A stretch of DNA of 64,000 bases from an uncultured Eubacteriales bacterium (lineage in GTDB: Bacteria; Bacillota; Clostridia; Oscillospirales; Acutalibacteraceae), in NCBI GenBank assembly GCA_934695425.1, contig CAKUVH010000003.1, forward strand, positions 1-64,000, written 5' to 3'. A program made the position numbers and the translations under genes. Shown here one piece after another: positions 17,873 through 27,600 of the stretch; positions within the stretch are counted from its first letter, which is position 1, and each line of letters begins with the position of its first letter. Under the pieces are notes generated by a model. That model searched no databases and had not been told where the DNA came from. It saw nothing but the letters and a program-made list of their open reading frames with translations.

Positions 17873-18718
17873 ATGGAATATGTAAATTTAAACAATGGAC
17901 TAAAGATGCCTAAATTAGGTTTGGGTACATTCAAACTTCAACCTAAAGAAGCAGAAGAATCAGTATATGAAGCATTGGCAAATGGATATAGACTTATTGA
18001 TACCGCAAATGCTTACCTGAATGAAAGGGCCGTAGGCAGAGGAATTAAAAAAAGCGGTATACCAAGAGATGAAATTTTCTTAGAGTCAAAACTATGGCCA
18101 ACTGTTTACGAAAAAGATACTGCTGTTGATGAAATGCTTGAAAGATTGGGCGTAGACTATGTTGATTTACTCCTTATTCATCAACCGGCAGGAAATTACG
18201 TAGCGGGCTATAAGGCTATGGAAAAAGCAGTTAAATCCGGGAAAGTGAAATCGATTGGACTGTCCAACTTTGAAGGCGATCCATTTGAAGAAATACTAAA
18301 AATTTGTGAGATTAAACCCACTGTTATCCAAGTTGAGGCTCATCCTTACTATCCTCAAAACGAACTCAAAAATAGAGTTAAAAAAGATAATATTTATATT
18401 CAAGCATGGTATCCGCTTGGTCACGGTGATAAAAGTTTAATCGAAGAGCCTATATTCACAAAACTTGCGCAAAAATACGGTAAATCTAACGCTCAAATTA
18501 TTTTAAGGTGGCACGTTCAGTCAGAAAATATAGTCATTCCGGGAAGTAAAAACCCAAAGCATATCAAAGATAATGTGAATATATTTGATTTTGAATTGAC
18601 GGCAGATGAAATGAACGAAATTTCAAAAATTAATAAAAATAAAAGATATTATGTTCCGAATCCGGAGCTTACTGCGAGCTATGCAAAATGGGAGTTGAAT
18701 CCTGAGTTGGATGTATAA
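17873..18718 (+). CDS. Aldo/keto reductase
   Basis: A 281-residue NADPH-dependent TIM-barrel oxidoreductase. The catalytic tetrad is visible: Asp in LIDTANAY, Tyr in the same motif, Lys in ESKLWP and His in LLIHQP. The cofactor-binding C-terminal motif IPGSKNPKHIKDN is present. It is close to the 2,5-diketo-gluconate reductase type, but the substrate (aldehydes, ketones, methylglyoxal) cannot be set from sequence. AGGAGG precedes ATG. It is followed 36 bases later by a flavodoxin-like reductase, suggesting a small redox operon. Confidence 0.92.
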   Translation: MEYVNLNNGLKMPKLGLGTFKLQPKEAEESVYEALANGYRLIDTANAYLNERAVGRGIKKSGIPRDEIFLESKLWPTVYEKDTAVDEMLERLGVDYVDLLLIHQPAGNYVAGYKAMEKAVKSGKVKSIGLSNFEGDPFEEILKICEIKPTVIQVEAHPYYPQNELKNRVKKDNIYIQAWYPLGHGDKSLIEEPIFTKLAQKYGKSNAQIILRWHVQSENIVIPGSKNPKHIKDNVNIFDFELTADEMNEISKINKNKRYYVPNPELTASYAKWELNPELDV

Positions 18719-18753
18719 TAAATTTAAAATTATTTAAAAAGGAGCGAAAAAAA

Positions 18754-19203
18754 ATGAAGATTTTATTTATTAACGGCAGCCCAAATAAAAATGGAAATAC
18801 GGTTTCTCTTGCAAAACTTTTATTAGATTCAAAACCTTGCGAAACATTAAATCTGGTAGACTATAAAATTTATTCATATGGTCAAAATTATGCAGATGAC
18901 GAATTTGAAAAAGTGGTAGAAAAAATAAGAAACGCAGAAACTGTAATTATCGGTTCACCTTTGTACTGGCACAGCATGTCTGGCGCTATTCGAAATTTTC
19001 TTGATCGTTTTTATGGCTATGTTCAGGAAGGGGAACTTTCTGGAAAAGATTTATATTTCATATTTCAGGGTGCAGCACCAACAGAAAATCAGCTTGCTGC
19101 CGGAGAATATACCATTAAAAGATTCTCTGAACTATACGGTCTCGAGTATAAAGGTATGGCTTCAAGCGAAGAAGAAGCCAGAGCACTTTCAAAGAAATTA
19201 TAA
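18754..19203 (+). CDS. NADPH-dependent FMN reductase-like protein
   Basis: A 149-residue flavodoxin-fold protein. The FMN phosphate loop is GSPNKNGNT at the N-terminus and the second loop is GSPLYWHSMSGAI. It would reduce quinones, nitro compounds or azo bonds, or pass electrons on; the natural substrate is unknown. It is shorter than many members of the family (about 180 residues) because the C-terminal helix is reduced. It lies in an operon with the aldo/keto reductase and ends at a strong bidirectional terminator. Confidence 0.88.
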   Translation: MKILFINGSPNKNGNTVSLAKLLLDSKPCETLNLVDYKIYSYGQNYADDEFEKVVEKIRNAETVIIGSPLYWHSMSGAIRNFLDRFYGYVQEGELSGKDLYFIFQGAAPTENQLAAGEYTIKRFSELYGLEYKGMASSEEEARALSKKL

Positions 19204-19228
19204 TAATAAATATTCTGTTTTAATATTA

Positions 19229-19272
19229 TCACCCTCAATTTTGCTAGTATAGCATCATGAGGGTGAACTTAT
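19229..19272. terminator. Bidirectional terminator
   Basis: A perfect 9-bp stem, TCACCCTCA (19229-19237) with TGAGGGTGA (19258-19266), lies between convergent genes. The A-rich side upstream and ACTTATTTTT downstream allow use in both directions. Confidence 0.75.
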
Positions 19273-19274
19273 TT

Positions 19275-20141
19275 TTATGGACGGTCAAATACCTCAGTAA
19301 TAATCCATCTAAAATTTTTAAATTCCAAATCTACTACTACAGGGAAGTGGAACTCAGTCCTTGTGCTACCTTCATCACTTTTATATTCATACCAATACCA
19401 AGCTTTTGCTTTATTTAAAATTATTAAACTTATAGGGAATGAAAACCATTTTTCCTCATAAGCTATCTTACCCTTGTCCTTGTAGTAATCGCTCCTAATG
19501 TTCATTCTTAAAAAATCTAAATCTGAAATATCATCAGGGAATTTATTAATTTCTCCGTAAGTTTCGTAGCTTTCATTTGCTATGTTTTTTATTTTGAAGC
19601 TTAAATAAACACAGTTTAGAAGATAAAATGCAAGAAATGAACTTACAGAAATTAGAGAAATTTTTTTAACTTTACGTATTGTATCATCTTTAAACAAATG
19701 TTTTGTTTTAAGAAACAATGTATACACTAAAAGCAATATTCCTGACAACATGCAACAAAACAAACAGAATGACCAAGGAAACATATAATTACATAAATGA
19801 TTGTATTCTATAAATCTAAGCGGATTAACAGCTAATGCATAGTTATACATATTAAAAATCGGGATAGCGATAATCAAATTATAAACAGTAGACACAATAT
19901 AAAAAGAACTTTTAACTTTCCGAAGAAATAATAGAATTATAAAAATGAGAACACTTAAAATTACAACAGAAATATACGCAAAAATTATGTCTCCAAAAGG
20001 ATCGGTAAGAAATTTAAAACCACTTTCGATGATTTTTCTTTCGTCATCGAAATAATAGTCGTCTGTAAAGAGTTTTATACGTAGAATGTATGAAATAAAC
20101 AAAAACGACAGAATATTAAATATTGATAGAAATTTTTTCAT
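19275..20141 (-). CDS. Membrane protein coupled to toxin gene; immunity candidate
   Basis: A 288-residue protein with five hydrophobic helices in the first 190 residues and a soluble C-terminal domain of about 100 residues rich in Tyr, Trp and Lys. I recognise no family. Its ribosome binding site TAGGAGG includes the stop codon of the upstream MuF-like/amidase gene, and its ATG lies nine bases further on, so translation is coupled to that gene. Such coupling is usual for toxin-immunity pairs. An alternative is a membrane helper for export or anchoring. Confidence 0.7.
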   Translation of the reverse strand: MKKFLSIFNILSFLFISYILRIKLFTDDYYFDDERKIIESGFKFLTDPFGDIIFAYISVVILSVLIFIILLFLRKVKSSFYIVSTVYNLIIAIPIFNMYNYALAVNPLRFIEYNHLCNYMFPWSFCLFCCMLSGILLLVYTLFLKTKHLFKDDTIRKVKKISLISVSSFLAFYLLNCVYLSFKIKNIANESYETYGEINKFPDDISDLDFLRMNIRSDYYKDKGKIAYEEKWFSFPISLIILNKAKAWYWYEYKSDEGSTRTEFHFPVVVDLEFKNFRWIITEVFDRP

Positions 20142-20149
20142 AAAACCTC

Positions 20150-21148
20150 CTATTTTATTTTTAAGATGTACGCTGTTCCATTTTTATTTTTATTAAAGAA
20201 TTTATATAATGGCTTTTCATCGTAAGGGTCTGTATGAGCAGCGAAATGAATCATATCATCTTTGATTTTGCTGATGATAGTAGCGTGATGAGGGTGTTCA
20301 TCCTCCCATTGAAGGTACATAACATCTCCAACCTTTACGGGATTTTCAGGGTCATTTATTGCAGCTGCGATATCTTCGGGGTTGCTTATAATCGTTTCGC
20401 CTGTAACAATATTTGAATTTTTTAGATATTCATACTGATCTTTGGCGGCTGACCAAGCAGGTGTGTAGCTCCATTTAATGGAGTTAATAATCAAAGCATA
20501 AATAGGATTTACCTCTTCAACATTTCTAGGGTAGCAATGCCAATATTCATTCATTTGAAATCCACCGGCTTTTAAGCATTGAGATACAAAATTGGCACAG
20601 TCTCCGCTGGAAGAGAAATTTGGATAATTAGGATTAAATTTATTATGCCAGTATATAGCATAATTTATTGCTGCATCTCTATCATAGCTTTCTAAGTTTT
20701 CATCTAGCACCATTGGTTCGGTAATATCAGCATAAGTTTTTTTACCTTCAATTTTACAATTGCAGTTTAGATGAAACGGGGGAGCGTTTTCTCCAATTTT
20801 AAGTTCATCCACATTGTATATTTCTCCAGACATTTCTTGACAATGTTCACAGCAGTTTGAGTTCCCTGATTGAACAATTTCGTATTCTTTTATGCCCTGT
20901 TCTTTAAGTTTGACTTGATCGGTCTTGGTGTACACAGCGGATAGTGCATATGAAATAAAAGTATTGATTTTAGTTTTTACTTTATCAAAAAGCTCTTTGA
21001 TATTGTCAAAAACATCACTAAAAAAGTTCTTGTTAATACTTTTAGATGTTTCATTTTCATTCAAAGAAGAATTTATATTATCTAAAATCCAGTTTTCAAG
21101 TTTATAAACCCATGTCTTAATTTTACCATATATTTCATTGTCGGGCAA
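20150..21148 (-). CDS. MuF-like N-terminus with Amidase_6 domain, toxin-like
   Basis: A polymorphic-toxin-like protein. After helical segments (about 1-85), a zinc-binding module of phage Mu gpF/SPP1 gp7 type is seen: CCEHCQEMSGEIYNVDEL and APPFHLNCNCKI. The C-terminal half matches the putative amidase family Amidase_6: YDRDAAINYAIYW, FSSSGDCANFVSQCL with the likely catalytic cysteine, and PHHATIIS with the likely histidine. It could cleave peptide or amide bonds, perhaps in peptidoglycan. The N-terminal half is homologous to that of the gene at 29866-30918, while the C-terminal half is unrelated. The coding frame continues upstream of the TTG at 21148 and joins the fragment at 21217-21414 across a one-base frameshift, so the true start is uncertain. 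Confidence 0.78.
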   Translation of the reverse strand: MPDNEIYGKIKTWVYKLENWILDNINSSLNENETSKSINKNFFSDVFDNIKELFDKVKTKINTFISYALSAVYTKTDQVKLKEQGIKEYEIVQSGNSNCCEHCQEMSGEIYNVDELKIGENAPPFHLNCNCKIEGKKTYADITEPMVLDENLESYDRDAAINYAIYWHNKFNPNYPNFSSSGDCANFVSQCLKAGGFQMNEYWHCYPRNVEEVNPIYALIINSIKWSYTPAWSAAKDQYEYLKNSNIVTGETIISNPEDIAAAINDPENPVKVGDVMYLQWEDEHPHHATIISKIKDDMIHFAAHTDPYDEKPLYKFFNKNKNGTAYILKIK

Positions 21149-21216
21149 TTCAAGGCTACTGAGCAGTTTTTTAGCTTCCTTGGTATTATCAAAATCTCCT
21201 TGTTCAGCTAATCTAA

Positions 21217-21414
21217 TTAAAAATCTTCTGTTTTTATATCGTTATATACAATTTCTTTTGTTTGAACCGGCAAATTTGAAAATTTAGCCGATTTATTCAA
21301 TATAGGGCTTTCTTTTAAAATATATCCTGTTTTATTTATTACAAAGCATTCACCGTCATTGCTTTTGCTGAAACTGTTTGAAAAATTTGTAGTACTGTAC
21401 TTTTTAAAATTCAT
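21217..21414 (-). pseudogene. Frameshifted N-terminal fragment of the amidase-toxin gene
   Basis: A 65-residue frame starts at an ATG with AAGAGGTTG upstream and stops just before the next gene. The downstream gene's frame is open from about 21226 and reads RRFLIRLAEQGDF then AKKLLSSLELPDNE, joining naturally to this fragment if one A is added to the A5 run (T5 at 21231-21235 on the plus strand). I infer one original gene of about 420 codons broken by a one-base deletion, or a sequencing error. It is not a canonical slippery heptamer. Confidence 0.55.
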
Positions 21415-21697
21415 TTTAAATCAACCTCTTTACAATAATCTGTTAGTAATAGTCATAAAAATTTATCCCAACTACAGGCTGAAAAGATGAAAAATTTGCA
21501 TAAATAAGAGCACTATTTTGTGAAAAAAATAGCGTACATTAAAATTTATACTTTTTGTGAATAGTTTTTATAATATCACAAAAAATTAAAGATAACCCTT
21601 GCACTTTTTGATAAGATGATATATTATATATAGTATTATAAAATATATCTGAATAAATATATGAAAAATTAATAAAATAAAAAGGAGAGTGCAAAAA

Positions 21698-24600
21698 ATG
21701 ACAAACAAAAAAGAGCACAAAATATTAAGAAAAACCATGTCGATGGTGCTGGCGGCACTCATTAGCATCCTGGGCATACCGCTGGCGGAGCCGCAGCAAG
21801 TGAGCGCCGCTGGAACTTCGGACCCGAAATATTTGTCCTCGATTACTATGACTGCCACAGCGAGCAGCAAGTGGGACACCATGCACGATACGGAGCTCTT
21901 TAAAGACCTAAGTGATGATACTTTCTACAGTAGTCATTACAAAACGGCTGATACTGCACTTCAGATTTCTAACGAAAAACAGCTGGCTGCCTTTGCTAAA
22001 GCAGTTAACGAAAAAAAGAGGGATTTCGATGGCAAATATGTAGAACTTACAGCTGAAAATAAAGTTATTAATCTTGATGGCAAAAATCCAACCATCCAAA
22101 AATCAACCTCCGGAAATAAATTCAGTATAGATATAACAGGTTCTGCAGGTAACGTATGGACTCCGATTGGAACGAGCGATAACCCGTTTAAAGGTACTTT
22201 TGATGGCAATGAATGTGAAATTAGGAACATGACTGTACTTGTGAATAGCACTAGTGGTAATGTTTATGCCGGCCTTTTTGGTCGCATAGAAGGGGCAAGT
22301 ATAAATGATACGAGAGTGACGGGTAATGTTTACGTTTCTTCTTCTGCTTCTTCTTCTGCTTCTGTTTATGCCGGTGGTCTCGTTGGTACTAGTAGTGGTG
22401 GTAGTATAAGCGATAGTTACGTAATGGGTAATGTTTACTCTTCTTCTTCTTCTGATTCTTCTAGTTCTTATTCTCGGTCTTGTGCCGGTGGGCTGGCCGG
22501 TCAGAGTTATAAGGGTATTGGTATAAGCAATAGCTATGCAACGGGTGACGTTTATTCTTTTTCTTCGTCTTTGTATTATACTTTTGTTAAAGCCGGTGGA
22601 CTGGTTGGTGAAATTTACAGTAATATGGGTGTAAGCAATAGCTACGCAACGGGTAATGTTTACTCTTCTTCTTATTCTGATTCTTCTTTTCGTGTTTGTG
22701 TTTATGCCGGTGGGCTGGTTGGTAGCAGTAGTAGTACGATGAGCAATAGTTATTCGACGGGTGACGTTTACGCTTATTCTTATTCTTCTTCTCCTGATTC
22801 TGATTCTTTTATTGATGCCGGTGGGCTGGTTGGTGAAATTTATAATGGGGGAATTATAAAGAATAGCTATGCAACGGGTAATGTTTACGTTTCTTATTCT
22901 TCTACTTCTGATGCTCATGCCGGCGGTCTGGTTGGCTTTATTGAAAATGGTGGTAGTATCATCGATAGCTATTCAACAGGTAACATTTCTGCTTCTACTT
23001 CTGCTTCTGTTTATGCCGGTGGGCTGGTTGGTCTGAATGATAGTGGTGGTATAACTAATAGCTATGCAACGGGTAATGTTTCTGCTTCTACTTCTGCTTC
23101 TGTTTATGCCGGTGGGCTGGTTGGTCTGAATGATAGTGGTGGTATAACTAATAGCTATGCAACGGGTAATGTTTCTGCTTCTACTTCTGCTTCTGTTTAT
23201 GCCGGTAGGCTGGTTGGTCAGAGTGATAGTGGCAGTATAACCAATAGCTACTACTATTCTGGATCTACGTTTGATGTGAAAAGGGGAGCAACAATCTCGA
23301 GCGACGGCGAGCCTCTTACTATGGATCAGATTACAGGAACCGGAAGTGATAGAGCTACAGAAAGAATGTCAAGTTTAAGCACGAACGATTGGACTTTTCA
23401 GGCTGATGGCATTGGCATTAAGTATTTACCTCGTTTAAATAATATTACGTATAATGAAGAAACAAACCCGGTGCCCAGATTTTTAGCTTCTACAGACCTT
23501 ACGGCTAGCTATTTTGATTTTGAAGCGCCCTCTGACCCCCCCATAGTGTATGACGGACAGATCAAAAAAGCTAAGGTGACTCCGAAAATCTCGGGAATTC
23601 CTGACGATAAAATAACTATAAAATATTATGATGATTCCGGCAAGGAACTGAGTGGTCCTCCGACAAATGCAGGAACCTATATAGTCAAAATCAATGTTGC
23701 TCAGGGTGATGGATTCAATAAAAAAGACGGTATCACGGATAAGGACTGGACTTTCACAGTCGAAAAAGCCACTCCTAAGGCTGACGACTTTATTTATAGT
23801 CAGCCAGATAATTTAGTCTACGACGGCAAAGAGAAAATAGCCCAGGTAATCGCAAAAGATAGCGTGAAAGGCCAAGTCGGTGCTATAAAAGGTGTCTACT
23901 ATTATTACAAAAACGAAGATGGAGAATTGATTCCGTTAGATGGTCCTCCACGTGATGTGGGAAACTATGTTGCTTATATATCTGTCGAGGGTGGCGATAA
24001 CTATAAGGAATGTGAAGTGCACAATGACGACAAGTGGACATTTTCAATCGGAAAAGACACTCCCGAGGCTGGCGACTTCGATTTCGCTCCGCCCGGAGAT
24101 ACAACTTACAACGGACAGGCAAAAGAAGCTACTGTAACCGCAAAATCCGAAATCAACGGAATGGGAGAAATAATAGCTATAAAATATTATAAAGATGGAG
24201 AAGAAGTTACTCCGACGAACGTGGGAGAATACACTGTGGAAATAGATGTAGCCCAGGGAGATAATTACAATGCAGCTACATTGGGTGGCACTAACTGGAA
24301 ATTTACAATCACCAAGGATTCAGCCAAAGATCCAGGAACTCCTAAATTGGAAGCAATCACTTATTCCAAAGATTTTACGCTGGGGAAAATAGAATTGGGC
24401 AACGGCTGGAAGTGGAAAGATAGCTCTATTATACCTACAGTTAAAAATGAAGGATATGTCGCTTACTATGAAGTAGAGGACTACGATAACTACGATTGGT
24501 TAAATATAGTAGGGTATAACCCTGAACTGCACAGAATTGAAAGAACATTGGATCTTACTGTAAACCCGGCAGAACCTACGATACCAAGTGGCCTTGTGGG

Positions 24601-27600
24601 AATCTTCGGTCAGACTCTTAAAGATGTGACAATTCCTCAAATAGAAGAGGAAGGAACATGGTCTTGGAATAATAAAGACACTAAATTGTCAGAAATTGGT
24701 GATCACAGTTATCAAGCGACCTTTACACCTGCAGAAAACGGAAATTATTCCACTAAATCCACGGATGGATCAACGGATGGATCAAAGGAATTAAAAGTAA
24801 CTGTAGAACGTAAGCCAATAGATAGCGAAGGAATTACAATTTCAGATGTTAAAGACGAGTATGAATATGATGGAAATGACAGCTCTATCCAACCTGAAAT
24901 TACCGTTAAATACGATGGTCAAAAATTAGAAGAAGGCAAGGATTATACAGTTAGCTATGACAGCGTTTCTTGGAAGGAAGTTGGCGGAACAATCGACGGA
25001 GGAGTTACAATCACTGGAATCGGAAATTACACCGGATCGGTTTATAAGGGTTTTAGGATTAAAGATAAAGTTTTACCCAAAGGAAAGATTAAATTAGGCG
25101 ATAATATAGAATTTTCACTTTTCAATAGCAAAGTGGGTTTTAAATATATGTTTAAGGAACCTAAAACTGTAGAGATAGAAGGTAGCGACTCTCAAACCGG
25201 TATAAAAAATATCTATTATTATATTTCCGACGAAGATTTATTCACCTCAAAGAGCGAATACACCAATGACGACATAGAAAACATAATTTCTTCAAAGGAT
25301 TGGAATGTGTATGATAAAGATAAAGAGATTAAACTTTCAATGGGAACGAAAAATATCATCTATGCAAAAATAGTGGATAATAGCGACAATGTGAAGTATA
25401 TGAATTCGAGCGGAATAGTAATATATACTGATTCGACAGTTGACGAGAAAGAAATAGTATACGTTAAAAACACGGAATCCGATGCAGAATTGAAAGTGTC
25501 AACAAACGGAAACACTGTCAAAAATATTGAAGTAAAAGACGAAGGAGACGTCAAACACAAAGTAAAATACAAAGTTTCCGAAGAAGACGCAAACAAATCA
25601 AGAACGATCACGTTCCCGTGGGGAGATTTGAACAAATTGCCCGCAGGAAACTACAAGATTACCGTGACCTACAATCCTCAAGGGGCTGAATACACCTCAG
25701 AGTCAAGTGGAGATGCACCTGAACAATCGACAATTGACTTAACGATAAAAAGAGCTAAACTTTTACCTGACTACTTCAATTTCACTCCGCCTGAAGATCC
25801 AATTTACAACGGAGAGGAAAAAGTAGCCACTGTAACTGCGACATCGGACGAAATAGGAGAAATAACAGATATAAAATATTACGATATTTCCGACCCTGAT
25901 GCTTCCGAACGTGAACTGAGCGGTGCTCCAATAATTCCGGGAACTTATAAAGTAAAAATCAGTGTTGATCAGAGTGACAAATACGACTCAGCGGAAACAA
26001 TAGATGGCGGCTGGACGTTCAAGGTGGAATACCTGAAGCTGGGAGATAATTCTTACAAAATAACTATTTCCGAAAATGACTATAAAAAGGACAACAGCAA
26101 CTACTGGCTAAAAGATAATAATATGGCGACGATAAGTCCTACGGGGAAGGACTATAAGATTTCGACAGAACCGGGCAAAGGTTATACGTATGAGTTGGAA
26201 GTTTCTTCATGGACACCAGGAACCGCGATTTACTTGAAAGACGACGATGATCATATGACCAATGCGATAAAAGTCAATGTAAATATCTCTCAAGACAAGA
26301 ATTCTCCAACAGGTTCGATAACGATCAAGGACAGAACCCCATGGGAGAGCTTGATCAACGTCATAACATTTGGACTGTTTTTCAAAGAGGAGCAAAAAGC
26401 AACCATAACAGCTTCGGACGGTGAAAGCGGAATACAGGAAGCAAAATATCTTGTATCGAACATCGATTTAATTCAAAACGAGAATGAACAAAGCAAAGAA
26501 ATCAAAACAAAACTTGATAGCCAAAAGGGTTGGGAATCACTCAAGAACAACTCGCAAGATGTTACTTTGGAAAAAGATAATAAATATGTAGTGTATGAGA
26601 AAATCACCGATAACGTCGGGCACGTTACGTATATAAGTTCGGACGGAATAGTGATATATACTGATTCCGAAGTCGAAAAGAGCGAGATAGAATATGTAAA
26701 AGAAACCAAAGAGGATTTGAAATTAAAAATTTTCACAAAAGGAAATACAATTAAGGATATTGAAGTAAAAGACGAAGGAGACGTCAAACACAAAGTAAAA
26801 TACAAAGTTTCCGAAGAAGACGCAAACAAATCAAGAACGATCACGTTCTCATGGGGAGATTTGAACGAATTGCCCGCAGTAAACTACAAGATTACCGTGA
26901 CCTACAATCCTCAAGGCGTTGAATACAACGGCACAGGAGATGCGCCTACCGACTCAACAGTGAATTTAAAAGTGGTTAAAAACCCAACGGTTACAATAGA
27001 TAAATTTGATTTCACTCCGCCCGGAGATCCAATTTACAACGGAGAAGCAAAAGAGGCCACTGTAACTGCAAAAAAGGGAGTTAATGGAGTAGGAAAGATA
27101 AAAATAAACTACTATGATTCAACAGGCGCTCTACTCGAAGGATATCCGACGAATGTAGGGGAATACATCGTGAAAATAGATGTCGAAGAGGGTACGAGCT
27201 ATGGCAAAGTTGAAGGTTTAACATCTGAGAATTGGAAATTTACAATCAAGCCAGACTTCCCTAAAGATCCAGTAACGCCAACGCCTAAAGCCGTGAAATA
27301 CGGAACAAAACTTTCAGAAATAACTCTGGACGACGGTTGGAACTGGGTAGATGATACAATTACAGCCACAGTTGAAAATCAAGGTTACGTAGCTTACTAT
27401 GATGTAGAGGACGACACAAACTACGACTGGTCAAATATAGAAGGATACAACGCTGAACTGCACAGAGTTGAAAGAACTTTGAAATTGACAGTCTTTGTTG
27501 ATAAATCTGATTGGGGCGAAGAAGTCAGAAACAATGACGAGATAAATTATGTAGATGATGACGGAACCACCAGCTCAGAAGTTGTCGAAAAGGACGTGAC

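Noticed and set aside
21225..21240. Programmed -1 frameshift between the N-terminal fragment and the amidase-toxin gene
   Set aside because: The zero-frame codons are ATA AAA ACA, so the canonical X-XXY-YYZ heptamer is not in phase, and no clear pseudoknot follows. A one-base indel is simpler.
22103..22918. Long Arg/Thr-rich frame antisense to the adhesin GLUG region
   Set aside because: It mirrors the periodic Ser/Gly codons of the repeats, has no start signal and no protein-like composition.
22250..23270. Regular repeats resembling a CRISPR array
   Set aside because: The repeats are coding, 93 bp or degenerate with the same frame, and no unique spacers of constant length or cas genes are present.
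23536..23542. C7 run in the adhesin gene as another phase switch
   Set aside because: The frame is intact across the run, it is short, and neither alternative frame leads to a meaningful continuation.
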